From Thiotrichales bacterium (lineage in GTDB: Bacteria; Pseudomonadota; Gammaproteobacteria; SZUA-229): DNA of 45,478 nt. The notes under the pieces are model-generated. The model did not search any database. It was not told where the DNA came from and worked only from the letters and a program-made list of their open reading frames with translations. Both the position numbers and the translations under genes were made by a program. The stretch is taken from the NCBI GenBank assembly GCA_020341835.1, contig CP070838.1, positions 2,742,161-2,787,638 on the forward strand, written 5' to 3'. Of this stretch, positions 8,451-18,170 are shown piece by piece; the stretch's first letter is position 1; every line of letters begins with the position of its first letter.

Positions 8451-9545
8451 TTAACTACCGGCAGGTATCGCGGTTATACGCAGGTCACTGCCTATGCTGC
8501 GGATATCCATGATCTCAAGCCGTATCCTGTCAGCCATGTTTTCAAGCCCGGGGATATTAAACAGCCCCCTGGCATCGTTACCCATAATATGCGGCGCCAT
8601 ATAGAGAATTATTTCGTCTACCAGTTCGCGCTGCAGCAACGCACCACACAGTGTCGCACCGGCCTCCACCTGGACCTCGTTTACTTCCTGTTCGGCCAGC
8701 CAGTTCATAACTGCGTTCAGATCGACCCTGCCATCGTCAGCATCAAGCCTGACCACATCACAGCCAAGTGCTGTTTCACGCTGTGCTGCCGTCAGTACCG
8801 TTGTCGATCCTTCCAGTGTCAGCATCTTCGCATTTGCAGGCATTCTCAACTGCGTATCCAGGACCACCCGGTGCGGCTGTCTGACAGCGCCCTCGATGCC
8901 CAGTTGCTCCGCTGTATGGCGGACAGTCAGCGAAGGATCATCGTCAATAACCGTATCGACACCGGTAAGTATTACCGAACTCCTCGCACGCAGACGCTGC
9001 ACATCAGCACGCGCTGCTTCGCCGCTGATCCATTGACTTTCGCCGGACGCCATTGCAGTGCGCCCGTCGAGACTCATCGCCAGCTTGACACGAACGTAAG
9101 GGCGTCTGCATTCCATGCGCTTGATAAAACCGGGATTGATTGCCCTGGCGTCGTGCTCGAGCAAGCCACTGTCTACTTCTATACCCTGCTTGCGCAGACA
9201 TTCGAAACCGCTGCCCGCCACTTCCGGATTCGGATCCTGTAGTGCCGCCACAACACGTGCAACACCGGCATTGACCAGCGCATCGGCACAGGGCGGGGTC
9301 TTGCCATGATGACTGCAGGGCTCCAGTGTGACATAAACCGTCGCACCCGCCGCCTGATCACCCGCCTGTTGCAGCGCCAGTATTTCCGCGTGCGGCTCGC
9401 CGGCGCGCTGGTGCCAGCCTTCACCGACAATCCTGTCGTCCCGGACAATGACACAGCCGACACGCGGGTTCGGATCGGTGGTATATAAACCACGCCCGGC
9501 CAAACGCAAGGCACGCTGCATGTATTCTGTATCGCGCCGGTCCAT
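8451..9545 (-). CDS. ribD: Bifunctional pyrimidine deaminase/reductase RibD
   Basis: RibD deaminates and then reduces the pyrimidine intermediate of riboflavin synthesis. The 364-residue product has an N-terminal cytidine-deaminase-like domain with zinc ligands H52 (in EPHAEI), C77 (in LEPCSHHGKTPPC) and C86, and the catalytic E54. The reductase domain starts near residue 146 with RPYVRVKLAMSLDGRTAM, the DHFR-like NADPH-binding opening. It lies 5 bp after nrdR, a pairing common in proteobacteria. Confidence 0.97.
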   Translation of the reverse strand: MDRRDTEYMQRALRLAGRGLYTTDPNPRVGCVIVRDDRIVGEGWHQRAGEPHAEILALQQAGDQAAGATVYVTLEPCSHHGKTPPCADALVNAGVARVVAALQDPNPEVAGSGFECLRKQGIEVDSGLLEHDARAINPGFIKRMECRRPYVRVKLAMSLDGRTAMASGESQWISGEAARADVQRLRARSSVILTGVDTVIDDDPSLTVRHTAEQLGIEGAVRQPHRVVLDTQLRMPANAKMLTLEGSTTVLTAAQRETALGCDVVRLDADDGRVDLNAVMNWLAEQEVNEVQVEAGATLCGALLQRELVDEIILYMAPHIMGNDARGLFNIPGLENMADRIRLEIMDIRSIGSDLRITAIPAGS

Positions 9546-9550
9546 AGGTT

Positions 9551-10024
9551 CTATTTGATTTTTTTCTTCGGCGCCTTTTGCTCGAGACGTTCAACGGCTT
9601 CGCGAAAAGCGTTGACATCACCAAAATCAAGATAGACCGAGGCAAAGCGGATGTAGGCAACGTGGTCCATCGCGAGCAACTCGTCCATGACCCAGTCGCC
9701 AATTTTTGCAGATTCGACTTCACGTTCGCCGGCCGCCAGCAGGTTATGTTTGATACGATTGATAGCCTCATCAATCTGTTCGATTGGAACCGGACGCTTT
9801 TCCAGTGCTCGCATCACGCCGCCGCGCAGTTTCTCTTCCCTGAAAGGCATGCGGCTGCCGTCATGCTTGACGATGCGGGGCATGTTCAACTCGGCGTTTT
9901 CGTAGGTCGTAAATCGCTCGCCACATTCCAGGCATTCACGTCTTCTGCGCACCTGGTCGCCCTCATTGGAAAGGCGCGAATCGACTACGCGTGTATCGGG
10001 AGCTGAACAGAATGGGCAGTGCAT
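9551..10024 (-). CDS. nrdR: Transcriptional repressor NrdR
   Basis: NrdR represses ribonucleotide reductase genes in response to the ATP/dATP balance. The 157-residue protein has a zinc ribbon made by C3, C6, C31 and C34, with [14 protein letters not shown] typical, followed by an ATP-cone domain containing [19 protein letters not shown]. It is 5 bp upstream of ribD, the usual neighbour. No NrdR-box pair is evident in the short glyA-nrdR gap; its targets lie elsewhere. Confidence 0.97.
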   Translation of the reverse strand: MHCPFCSAPDTRVVDSRLSNEGDQVRRRRECLECGERFTTYENAELNMPRIVKHDGSRMPFREEKLRGGVMRALEKRPVPIEQIDEAINRIKHNLLAAGEREVESAKIGDWVMDELLAMDHVAYIRFASVYLDFGDVNAFREAVERLEQKAPKKKIK

Positions 10025-10073
10025 ATTTTTTTCATTTCATCGGTTTTGCCGGAGCGCATCATAGCGGCAACAG

Positions 10074-11339
10074 TTAACCGTACACCGGCAGGCGCGCGCA
10101 GATTTCCTTGACCTGTTCCCGCACCCGGCTGACAACCGCTGCATCAGCACTGGCACCGTCCATGCTGTCAACGATATCGCACATCCAGTTAGCCAGTGCC
10201 TTGGCATCATCTTCGTTGAACCCGCGAGTAGTCATTGCCGGTGTACCGATGCGGATACCGCTGGTGACAAAAGGTGACTGTGGATCGTTCGGCACCGCAT
10301 TCTTGTTCACGGTGATATTTGCTTCTCCCAGCGCCGCTTCAACATCCTTGCCCGTCAGTCCCTTGTCGATCAGATCCCACAGAAACAGATGATTGTCGGT
10401 ACCGCCGGACACTACCTTGTAACCACGCAGCATGACGACGTCGGCCATGGTACGCGCGTTGGCAATCACCTGGCGCTGGTACTCACTGAAACCATCCTCC
10501 TGGGCTTCAAGAAAGGCAACCGCCTTGGCGGCGATCACATGCATCAGGGGTCCACCCTGGGTTCCGGGGAAAATCGCGGAATTCAGTTTTTTCTCGAGCT
10601 CGGGATTGGACTTCGCCAGGATAATGCCGCCTCGAGGACCACGCAGGGTTTTATGCGTGGTGGAAGTGGTCACATCGGCGATTTGCACCGGATTCGGATA
10701 AAGACCCGCCGCGATCAGTCCGGCCACATGTGCCATATCCACCATCAGGTAGGCACCAACCGAATCTGCAATGTCGCGGAACCGCTGCCAGTCCATTACG
10801 CGTGAATAGGCAGAAAAACCACCGACGATCATTTTCGGCTTGTGCTCTTCCGCCAGTTTCTGAATCTCGTCGTAGTCGACTTCACCGGTTTCATTGTTGA
10901 GACCGTATTGCACAGCGTTATACAGTTTGCCGGAGAAATTGACCTTTGAACCGTGCGTCAGATGACCGCCGTCCGCCAGTGACATGCCCAGCACGGTATC
11001 ACCCGGCTGGCACAGGGTCATGTAAACCGCGGCGTTGGCCTGTGAGCCCGAATGCGGCTGCACATTCGCGTAATCGGCACCAAACAGCTGCTTGATGCGA
11101 TCGATTGCCAGCTGTTCGGCCACATCGACGTTTTCGCAGCCGCCATAGTAGCGACGCGCCGGATAGCCTTCTGCATACTTGTTGGTCAATACTGAACCCT
11201 GCGCCGCCATCACGCGCGGGCTTGCATAATTTTCCGAAGCGATGAGCTCGATGTGCTCCTCCTGCCTGCGCACTTCGTGCTGCATGGCAGCCCACAAGGC
11301 TTCATCGTAACCTTCAATCGTCATGTCTCTGGAAAACAT
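10074..11339 (-). CDS. glyA: Serine hydroxymethyltransferase
   Basis: GlyA interconverts serine and glycine with tetrahydrofolate, the main cellular source of one-carbon units. The 421-residue product has [16 protein letters not shown] near the N-terminus and the PLP-binding segment [15 protein letters not shown] at about residue 225-240, where the Lys after His forms the Schiff base. The start ATG at 11339 is preceded by a good AGGAG at 6-bp spacing, so I prefer it to the internal Met at residue 6. The gene stands 49 bp before nrdR, giving the frequent glyA-nrdR-ribD order, and is divergent from ettA. Confidence 0.98.
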   Translation of the reverse strand: MFSRDMTIEGYDEALWAAMQHEVRRQEEHIELIASENYASPRVMAAQGSVLTNKYAEGYPARRYYGGCENVDVAEQLAIDRIKQLFGADYANVQPHSGSQANAAVYMTLCQPGDTVLGMSLADGGHLTHGSKVNFSGKLYNAVQYGLNNETGEVDYDEIQKLAEEHKPKMIVGGFSAYSRVMDWQRFRDIADSVGAYLMVDMAHVAGLIAAGLYPNPVQIADVTTSTTHKTLRGPRGGIILAKSNPELEKKLNSAIFPGTQGGPLMHVIAAKAVAFLEAQEDGFSEYQRQVIANARTMADVVMLRGYKVVSGGTDNHLFLWDLIDKGLTGKDVEAALGEANITVNKNAVPNDPQSPFVTSGIRIGTPAMTTRGFNEDDAKALANWMCDIVDSMDGASADAAVVSRVREQVKEICARLPVYG

Positions 11340-11514
11340 GGAAACTCCTGGATGTTTGAATGGCCCGGATAACCAGGTATGGCCTGAAAAAAGTGGCCTA
11401 TCTTAACAAATAAGACCTGCTACCGCATGTGTGACAGAGATTTATCCACGCGGTTTCTGATGCCGGCCAAAACCCCGTATAATCGCGCCATCCCTGCAAC
11501 CGGTGGAAGCACGA

Positions 11515-13179
11515 ATGGCACAATATATCTTTACCATGAACGGTCTCGGCAAGGTGGTTCCGCCGAAGAAAGAAATCCTCAAGGACATCAATCTCAACTT
11601 CTTCCCTGGCGCAAAAATCGGCGTGCTGGGTTACAACGGTGCCGGTAAATCGACCCTGTTGCGGATTATGGCCGGTGTCGATACCGACTTTATCGGTGAA
11701 GCCCGCCCCGCCACCGGTATCCGCATCGGTTATCTGCCACAGGAACCGGAACTCGATCCCGACAAGGACGTGCGCGGCAACGTCGAAGAAGGCCTCAGTG
11801 ATATCAAGCAGGCGCACGAGGCACTCGAGGCAGTGTATGCCGCCTATGCTGAACCGGATGCCGACTTCGACGCACTCGCCAGTGAACAGGCAAGACTGGA
11901 AAACATCATTCAGGCCGCTGATGCTCACAACCTTGACCGCAAGCTTGAAGTCGCGGCAGATGCACTGCGACTGCCACCCTGGGAAGCGGATGTGAAAAAC
12001 CTTTCCGGCGGCGAACGTCGTCGCGTTGCACTGTGCCGGCTGCTGCTGTCTTCGCCCGACATGCTGATCCTCGACGAGCCGACCAACCACCTCGATGCCG
12101 AATCGGTGGCCTGGCTGGAGCGCTTCCTCAAGGACTACCCGGGTACCGTCGTCGCCGTCACCCATGACCGCTACTTCCTCGACAATGTTGCCGGCTGGAT
12201 ACTGGAACTCGACCGCGGCCACGGCATACCCTGGGAAGGCAACTATTCCTCCTGGCTGGAACAGAAAGAAAAACGTCTGGCGATCGAGGAAAGAAAGGAA
12301 GCCACCCGGCAGAAAACCATCAAGGCCGAACTCGACTGGGTACGCTCCAATCCGAAAGCGCGCCAGGCCAAGAGCAAGGCACGCATGCAGCGTTTCGAAG
12401 AACTGTCGTCGGCAGAACACCAGAAGCGCAGCGAAACCAACTCGCTCTACATACCACCCGGCCCGCGTCTTGGCGACAAGGTGGTCGAAGCCGACCATGT
12501 GCGCAAACAATATGGCGACAAGCTGCTGTATGAAGACATGAACTTCAAGCTTCCGCGCGGCGGGATCGTTGGCATCATTGGTCCGAACGGCGCTGGCAAG
12601 ACCACCCTGTTCCGCATGATAACCGGCAGTGAACAGCCCGACAGCGGCACCTTCGGCGTCGGTGATACCGTGCAGATCGCCTATGTTGACCAGTCACGCG
12701 AGAGCCTCGACGGCAGCAAGACCGTGTGGGATGAGATCTCCGACGGTCTCGATAACATTACCATCGGCAACTATACCGTGCCTTCGCGCGGCTATGTCAG
12801 CCGCTTCAACTTCAAGGGTGAAGACCAGCAGAAATACATCAAGGACCTCTCCGGCGGCGAACGCAACCGCGTGCACCTGGCAAAACTGCTGAGAAGCGGC
12901 GGTAACCTGCTGCTGCTCGACGAACCGACCAATGACCTTGATGTCGAAACCCTGCGCGCACTGGAAGAAGCCATTCTGGAATTTCCCGGTTGTGTCGTTG
13001 TCATTTCCCATGACCGCTGGTTCCTCGACCGGATTGCCACTCACATTCTCGCTTTTGAAGGTGACAGCGAGGTGATCTGGCATGAGGGCAACTATTCAGA
13101 ATACGACGAAGACCGCCGGCGCCGGCTGGGGGACGAAGCCGACAACCCCCACCGAATCAAGTACAAGAAGCTGGCCTGA
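11515..13179 (+). CDS. ettA: Energy-dependent translational throttle protein EttA (ABC-F)
   Basis: EttA is a soluble ABC-F ATPase that binds the ribosomal E site and couples translation initiation to energy status. The start at 11515 (MAQYIFTMNGLGKVVPP) matches the family; an upstream ATG at 11503 would add four residues and is less likely. The 554-residue product has two ABC domains. Walker A GYNGAGKS is at 39-46 and a second GPNGAGKT is near residue 360; each domain has an LSGGER signature and an LLLDEPTN-type Walker B. The linker with EQKEKRLAIEERKEATRQ, in two pieces, is the expected helical interdomain arm. No membrane partner is present. Confidence 0.97.
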   Translation: MAQYIFTMNGLGKVVPPKKEILKDINLNFFPGAKIGVLGYNGAGKSTLLRIMAGVDTDFIGEARPATGIRIGYLPQEPELDPDKDVRGNVEEGLSDIKQAHEALEAVYAAYAEPDADFDALASEQARLENIIQAADAHNLDRKLEVAADALRLPPWEADVKNLSGGERRRVALCRLLLSSPDMLILDEPTNHLDAESVAWLERFLKDYPGTVVAVTHDRYFLDNVAGWILELDRGHGIPWEGNYSSWLEQKEKRLAIEERKEATRQKTIKAELDWVRSNPKARQAKSKARMQRFEELSSAEHQKRSETNSLYIPPGPRLGDKVVEADHVRKQYGDKLLYEDMNFKLPRGGIVGIIGPNGAGKTTLFRMITGSEQPDSGTFGVGDTVQIAYVDQSRESLDGSKTVWDEISDGLDNITIGNYTVPSRGYVSRFNFKGEDQQKYIKDLSGGERNRVHLAKLLRSGGNLLLLDEPTNDLDVETLRALEEAILEFPGCVVVISHDRWFLDRIATHILAFEGDSEVIWHEGNYSEYDEDRRRRLGDEADNPHRIKYKKLA

Positions 13180-13283
13180 CAGGGCTCCTGAAGCGGTCAA
13201 ACCGAAGCGGGCGCCAGCGCTGCATGGCGCCGTATAACAGCTATACTTAAAGGGATAATGACAACTATGGCCTTATCCTGACC

Positions 13284-15155
13284 GTGGAAAACAACCCGTC
13301 TAATCCTGCCGATATTTCTGCTGTCCAGAACAAGCTGTTGCTGGCAACGGGTAACAGTCAGGACCTCGATGCGATGCTGCAGGCATTCATGACTGCGGCT
13401 ACCGAGCAGCTCGGACTGGACAACGTGTACGTCTACCTGCTGGATGGACTCGACGACAGTTCAATCGGCAGTGAGGAACCGGCCTGCTTTCATTACCACC
13501 TGGGCTTTGCCGATACCTGTAACCAGCTACCCCATAAATACGATGCCGTCGGTTCCGCACTGGATCAGCTCTGTCGCAATGACGAGAATGCGCTCGAAAT
13601 CACACAAACCGAAGGCCCGCAGTACCTGATTTACCGTCTTGAAAATATCGGCGCCATCATCTTTGAAACCGGCAATGGTGAATTTCCCGCAAACATCGCA
13701 AGTGAACTGATCCCGGTCATGCACCGCCTCGCGCAGGCCAGCGCGACCTGCCTGACGATACGCGAACTCAGAAACAGGATACGGCTGAACAAGGTACGTG
13801 AGAAAACCTACGAGGCGCAGGCCAACCAGGATCCGTTGACCAAATTACCTAACCGCCGCGCCTTCAGGTACAACCTGTACCAGGAGATCGCCAACACCAA
13901 ACGTTACAACCACTTCGGCGCAGTTCTGTACCTCGACCTCGATCATTTCAAAAACATCAACGACTCGCTCGGACATTCAGTCGGCGACATGCTGCTGACC
14001 AAGGTCGCAGACCGTCTGATGCGGGATGCGCGTGCCGGTGATGACGTCTACCGCCTGGGCGGCGATGAGTTTGTGTATATCCTGAGAAATCTCGGACATA
14101 CAGAAGCCCAGGCCATGAGCACATCACAATCGGTAGCACGCAGGCTGCTGGATTCCATGGCCGAACCCCTTCAGGTTGGTCAGTACTCGCTGCACGTCAC
14201 ACCCAGCATCGGAGTGACGATATTTCCCGACCAGAACATGGCTGAAAGCGACAGTGAAAGCGTGCTCAAGCACGCCGACACGGCCATGTACAAGGCGAAA
14301 TCAGAGGGCAGGAACACCTTTGCTTTTTATGATCCCGAAATGCAGGTAACCGCGAGCAAGCGCCTGATCATCGAGGACTATCTCAGAAAAGCCATCAATA
14401 ACAACGAGCTGCACCTTGAATTTCAACCGATTGTCAATGTACAGGAAGAGATTATCGCTGCCGAATCCCTGGTGCGCTGGTATAACCCGGCTCTGGGCAA
14501 TGTCCCGCCGGACGAATTTATTGCGATTGCCGAAGAAAGCAATCTGATGCTCGAGGTCAGCAACTGGATACTGGAATCAGCCTGTGCCTATACCAGACGA
14601 CTGAAAGGCGAAATCGGACCCAACCCGACGTTCCGATATATCACGATCAATATCAGCCCGAAACAGTTCAAACAGCAGGATTTTATTCCGAACCTGCTCA
14701 GGGCATTGAATAAATTCGAGCTGGCGCCGGACGATATACGCCTGGAATTCACCGAAAACATCCTGATCGACAACATCGACAGCACCATTCTAAAAATGGA
14801 AGAACTGCTGGCATCCAACATCAGGTTCATCCTGGATGACTTCGGTACCGGCTATTCATCATTGTCCTACCTGCACAAACTGCCGATTCGAACGATCAAG
14901 ATTGACCAGTCATTTGTCACCGGCTTTAAATACAAAAGCTACGCCAACAAGGCTATCGTCGACGCTATCATCGCCATGGCCAACCGTATGGATTTACGTT
15001 GTGTTATCGAGGGTGTTGAGACCAAGGATGATGCGGATTATTTCATCAGCAAGGACATCTTCGCGATGCAGGGATATTATTACTACCGCCCTATTTCAGG
15101 TGACGGACTGATTGACCTGCTCAGGCACGACGAGAAAAAAGTCGCTAGTGAATGA
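13284..15155 (+). CDS. GGDEF/EAL cyclic-di-GMP signalling protein with N-terminal GAF-like region
   Basis: The 623-residue product has an N-terminal sensory-like region (about 1-170, GAF-like by pattern only), a diguanylate cyclase domain with GGDEF at 259-263, and a phosphodiesterase domain. The latter begins with ESL instead of EAL at 394-396, but the metal-binding Glu is kept. So are INISPKQF, EFTENI, the DD pair at 518-519 (LDDFGTGYSS), KIDQSF and EGVET, so both activities are possible. No membrane segment or signal peptide is seen, so it is probably cytoplasmic. The start is a GTG at 13284; no in-frame ATG lies close upstream. The end overlaps the convergent PilZ gene by 11 bp. The signal sensed is unknown. 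Confidence 0.92.
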   Translation: MENNPSNPADISAVQNKLLLATGNSQDLDAMLQAFMTAATEQLGLDNVYVYLLDGLDDSSIGSEEPACFHYHLGFADTCNQLPHKYDAVGSALDQLCRNDENALEITQTEGPQYLIYRLENIGAIIFETGNGEFPANIASELIPVMHRLAQASATCLTIRELRNRIRLNKVREKTYEAQANQDPLTKLPNRRAFRYNLYQEIANTKRYNHFGAVLYLDLDHFKNINDSLGHSVGDMLLTKVADRLMRDARAGDDVYRLGGDEFVYILRNLGHTEAQAMSTSQSVARRLLDSMAEPLQVGQYSLHVTPSIGVTIFPDQNMAESDSESVLKHADTAMYKAKSEGRNTFAFYDPEMQVTASKRLIIEDYLRKAINNNELHLEFQPIVNVQEEIIAAESLVRWYNPALGNVPPDEFIAIAEESNLMLEVSNWILESACAYTRRLKGEIGPNPTFRYITINISPKQFKQQDFIPNLLRALNKFELAPDDIRLEFTENILIDNIDSTILKMEELLASNIRFILDDFGTGYSSLSYLHKLPIRTIKIDQSFVTGFKYKSYANKAIVDAIIAMANRMDLRCVIEGVETKDDADYFISKDIFAMQGYYYYRPISGDGLIDLLRHDEKKVASE

Positions 15156-15468
15156 ACCCGTTGAGGATGCTGAAACCATAGGCAAAATCGCCGTCGGTGT
15201 CAGTATCATTACAATAGCAGATCCTGCCAAACGTTTCCTGTGAGCTGCCATCGGCAAAGATGATTTTCGCGGTAATACGGTCTTCGAGTTCAAACCGCTT
15301 GGATGTAATGAAACGAAAGCCGCCCTTGCTGATATTCTCGATGTCGCCCTGGTAGTGCTGTGATTGATCCGGCTCAACCCCATTGACCAGTAGAATCTCA
15401 CAACGGCAGGCCTTGCAGAGTTGTCTTACGTCTTTTCGGTTTACGTCTTTACGTGTCTTGGCATCCAT
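15145..15468 (-). CDS. PilZ domain protein (putative c-di-GMP receptor)
   Basis: The 107-residue product is a lone PilZ domain. The N-terminal RKDVR box provides the RxxxR c-di-GMP-binding motif and IENISKGGFRF provides the NxSxxG motif, so ligand-binding residues are intact. Single-domain PilZ proteins act as c-di-GMP-responsive adaptors for motility or secretion, with partners not predictable from sequence. It is convergent with and overlaps the tail of the GGDEF/EAL gene, suggesting but not proving a functional pairing. Confidence 0.87.
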   Translation of the reverse strand: MDAKTRKDVNRKDVRQLCKACRCEILLVNGVEPDQSQHYQGDIENISKGGFRFITSKRFELEDRITAKIIFADGSSQETFGRICYCNDTDTDGDFAYGFSILNGFIH

Positions 15469-15711
15469 TCAGTGTGATTACCCCGGTGAAAAATCCCTGT
15501 ATTCTACGTTGTTTGATCAACGCCTTGTAGTTTATATTCTAGCCCGCATTTCTCACCAGGTGGCGTCGAATACGGATAAGGCATTGACCCAATGGCGGCA
15601 ATGCCTGGATGACAATAATTACCGTATGTAGTAGTCAAGCCTGCCTGTCACGGTTCAGGCTGGTCTTCGTGTCCGTAAGCTTGCTCCCGCGATCCTGGTA
15701 GGAAATTCGGG
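15469..15711. other. Intergenic region upstream of the PilZ gene, no gene seen
   Basis: This 243-bp gap separates the 5' end of the PilZ gene from the 3' end of the PhnD-like gene (both minus strand). A TAGAAT hexamer on the minus strand is a possible -10 for the PilZ gene, without a convincing -35. An AGCCTG/CAGGCT inverted pair occurs near 15640-15665 without a T-run. No open frame here looks coding. Confidence 0.4.
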
Positions 15712-16503
15712 CTAGTAGCCGAATATGCCCTCGAGCAGATCGGCGTAACCCGCGTACATCTTGTCATCGGCATCCTCGAAATACTCGATATTCATCTGTT
15801 CCAGCATTTTCTTGCCGGCCGGTGTTTTGCTAGCGTCCAGCAGCGCCTGTTTGACTGCCTGCGCTACCTCAGCAGGTACTTTGGGGGATGCAGACAGCGC
15901 CATGTGCGGAACCGGATCAGTCGAAGTCACGGTATTCAGGCTTTCGTAGTTGCCAACCAGCGGGCTCGGAATAATGGCCGCGTCGACGTAGCCCTCGAGC
16001 ACCTTGTTGACCGCATCCACGGCGTTGCTGGCCTCGATATAGAACGGCAGTCTTACCGGATTCGGGAACATGCTGTTCAGCCTGACGGCACCCATTCCGG
16101 GTGATGCCATGGTCGCAATTTTTTTCGAAATGAGCTCATCCATTTCAAAAACGAAATTCTCTTCGCCGGTCACTACGGTAAAACTCACCGTATCAGGAAA
16201 CTTGGCCAGTACCCGGTAGTCCTTGCGTTTAACCCGGTAATCGGTGAAATGGGCTGCATCAAGGATGAAATGCATATCCTCGGCTTTTTGCATGCGCGCC
16301 CAGTAGGTGAGGAAATTGCGGTAGGACTTGACGGTAAAGATATGGCCGGTTTTGTTCGACAGATACTTGACCAGCGGCTGGTAATTCTGAACGATCTGAT
16401 CAGGCGGCAGGACCGGCTGGACGGACAGAAAATAATTTTCAGCCCGTGCCGCTGTCGACGATATCAACAGCAGAAAAATGATCAGAAAGTACCGGAAATA
16501 CAT
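15712..16503 (-). CDS. PhnD/SsuA-type periplasmic substrate-binding protein
   Basis: The product has a hydrophobic signal sequence (YFRYFLIIFLLLIS, then cleavage after ARA) and a two-lobed binding-protein fold resembling PhnD. Markers are VQPVLPPDQIVQNYQPLVKYLS, split over the first strand and helix, and a DAAIIPSPLVG segment lining the cleft. I use the ATG at 16503 (263 residues). A TTG at 16521 has a GGAGGG only 2 bp away and is less likely. No ABC permease or ATPase gene is adjacent, so it may serve as a sensor or belong to a distant transporter. The ligand is unknown; phosphonate, phosphite or other oxyanions are family possibilities only. Confidence 0.78.
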   Translation of the reverse strand: MYFRYFLIIFLLLISSTAARAENYFLSVQPVLPPDQIVQNYQPLVKYLSNKTGHIFTVKSYRNFLTYWARMQKAEDMHFILDAAHFTDYRVKRKDYRVLAKFPDTVSFTVVTGEENFVFEMDELISKKIATMASPGMGAVRLNSMFPNPVRLPFYIEASNAVDAVNKVLEGYVDAAIIPSPLVGNYESLNTVTSTDPVPHMALSASPKVPAEVAQAVKQALLDASKTPAGKKMLEQMNIEYFEDADDKMYAGYADLLEGIFGY

Positions 16504-16592
16504 GGTGACGACGATGGCCAATGCCCTCCACAGTTTCTGAAAGCATAGTCAAATTTTTCCCGTTTTTCAGATAGATGGACATTATTTTACAA

Positions 16593-16697
16593 TCACTCCA
16601 GCCACGGCCTGAGCAGGTAGATCACCCCGATTCCCAGCACTGCGCAAACACTGCAAAGCATCAGAATCTTTGCGATCAATACGACTTTTTGATTCAT
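16593..16697 (-). CDS. Possible 34-residue single-pass membrane peptide
   Basis: An ATG frame gives MNQKVVLIAKILMLCSVCAV followed by LGIGVIYLLRPWLE. It has a basic N-terminus, one hydrophobic span of about 20 residues, and a positively charged end after the span. A weak GAGAAA lies upstream. It occupies an otherwise empty 302-bp gap (16522-16823). The pattern fits a small membrane protein, but short hydrophobic frames arise by chance, so the call is tentative. Confidence 0.35.
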   Translation of the reverse strand: MNQKVVLIAKILMLCSVCAVLGIGVIYLLRPWLE

Positions 16698-16765
16698 GGC
16701 GATTTCTCACATCCCAGATAAAACCTGAACCAGATTCCAGCCAAAATCGTCGGCTTTATATACTT

Positions 16766-16778
16766 GATATTCAATATC
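16766..16778. promoter_or_regulatory. AT-rich palindrome GATATTCAATATC, possible operator
   Basis: A 13-bp perfect palindrome with a single central base lies in the most AT-rich part of the gap between rarA and the small membrane frame. TATATA/TATAAA runs sit a few bases away on both strands. It could be an operator for the small frame or the PhnD-like gene. I cannot identify a factor, and AT-rich palindromes occur by chance. Confidence 0.25.
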
Positions 16779-16823
16779 TTATTTTATTTTCTTAAAGTAC
16801 TATATCACTCAAATGCAGACGCT

Positions 16824-18170
16824 TCAGGGCTTCTTCCTGGTGCTGTTTTTGCTGTTCAATGCCCTCAGTCCGGCGAGCTTTTCACCGATCTTGATCTCCA
16901 GGCCTCGTGCCACCGGCTGATAGTAGACCTTCTCTTCCATCGCATCGGGAAAGTAGGTCTCCCCTGCCGCAAACGCTTCTTCTTCATCATGGGCATAGCG
17001 GTAGTCCTTGCCGTGGCCGAGCTCTTTCATCAACCGCGTCGGTGCATTCCTGATATGCAACGGGACTTCCAGTGTGCCGAGTTCACGCGCATCCCGCATG
17101 GCCTGTGCAAACGCCAGGTACACCGCGTTGCTTTTGGCCGTTGATGCCAGATATGTGATCGCCTGTGCGATTGCCAGTTCACCCTCGGGGCTTCCCAGGC
17201 GCTCGTAGGTGTTCCAGGCATTGAGCGCGATCTCAAGACCACGCGGATCCGCATTGCCGATATCTTCCGACGCCATGCGTACAACACGGCGTGCGATATA
17301 TCTCGGGTCACAACCGCCGTCGATCATGCGTGCAAACCAGTAGAGCGCTGCATCCGGATTACTGCCGCGCACCGACTTGTGCAGGGCCGAGATCTGGTCA
17401 TAGAAAAGATCACCACCTTTATCGAACCGGCGCAGGCTCTGGGATGTAACAGCCCGGATGATATTTTCATCGATGATGTTGTCGTCTGATGCCAGGTCTG
17501 CGGCGATTTCAAGCATGTTGAGTGCGCGGCGTGCATCACCATCTGCGATCTCGGCAATCTGCTCGACAAGAACGTCTTCGATCTGCAGGCCGCGTTCGCC
17601 AAGCCCTGCCTCCCTGTCACTCACGGCTCTTTGCAGCAGGCACGCAATGTCTTCGGCTTCGAGACTTTTCAGTACATAGGTTTTAACGCGCGACAGCAAG
17701 GCATTGTTCAGCTCAAACGACGGGTTTTCCGTGGTTGCGCCGATAAAGAAAATAGTCCCGTCTTCCACATAGGGCAGAAACGCATCCTGCTGCGATTTGT
17801 TGAATCGGTGCACCTCATCCACAAACAGAATGGTTACCCTGCCGTAGGCCTGTTCCTGCCTGGCCTTGTCCACGGCCGCTCGAATGTCCTTGACCCCGGA
17901 GAGCACGGCTGAAAGGCTGAGGAACTGGGCATCGGCACTGTTGGCAATAATCCTTGCCAGTGTGGTTTTACCGGTACCCGGCGGCCCCCAGAAAACCATC
18001 GAATGCAGGGCCCCGGATTCGATCGCCTGGCGCAGGGCACTGCTGTTATCGCCTTTATCACCGAGAATATGCGCCTGACCGATAAAATCGTCCAGTACCC
18101 TGGGACGCATACGATCGGCCAGCGGCGTATAGACCGGATTGACCGGACTGGCGTGGTCAGTGGCCATCAT
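16824..18170 (-). CDS. rarA: Replication-associated recombination protein A (AAA ATPase)
   Basis: RarA (MgsA) is a clamp-loader-like AAA+ ATPase acting at stalled replication forks. The 448-residue product has PLADRMRPRVLDDFIGQ at its start, Walker A GPPGTGKT at 62-69, Walker B with D118-E119 (LFVDEVHRFN), and GATTENPSFELNNALLSR as sensor 1. The C-terminal tetramerisation region contains HKSVRGSNPDAALYW. The ATG overlaps the lolA stop by 4 bp (ATGA), keeping the conserved ftsK-lolA-rarA unit. Confidence 0.97.
   Translation of the reverse strand: MMATDHASPVNPVYTPLADRMRPRVLDDFIGQAHILGDKGDNSSALRQAIESGALHSMVFWGPPGTGKTTLARIIANSADAQFLSLSAVLSGVKDIRAAVDKARQEQAYGRVTILFVDEVHRFNKSQQDAFLPYVEDGTIFFIGATTENPSFELNNALLSRVKTYVLKSLEAEDIACLLQRAVSDREAGLGERGLQIEDVLVEQIAEIADGDARRALNMLEIAADLASDDNIIDENIIRAVTSQSLRRFDKGGDLFYDQISALHKSVRGSNPDAALYWFARMIDGGCDPRYIARRVVRMASEDIGNADPRGLEIALNAWNTYERLGSPEGELAIAQAITYLASTAKSNAVYLAFAQAMRDARELGTLEVPLHIRNAPTRLMKELGHGKDYRYAHDEEEAFAAGETYFPDAMEEKVYYQPVARGLEIKIGEKLAGLRALNSKNSTRKKP

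Noticed and set aside
8430-11400. FMN riboswitch (RFN element) controlling the rib genes
   Set aside because: The conserved RFN core strings were not found upstream of ribD, nrdR or glyA; ribB regulation in this cluster is not via a visible RFN here.
11340-11514. Riboswitch upstream of glyA or ettA
   Set aside because: I looked for glycine-type tandem aptamer patterns and saw none in this short gap.
11398-12510. Minus-strand open frame of 370 codons
   Set aside because: Antisense to ettA, which is a clear ABC-F gene; no recognisable protein.
13190-13235. Terminator after ettA
   Set aside because: GGCGCCA/TGGCGCC can pair but there is no following T-run, so I do not call an intrinsic terminator.
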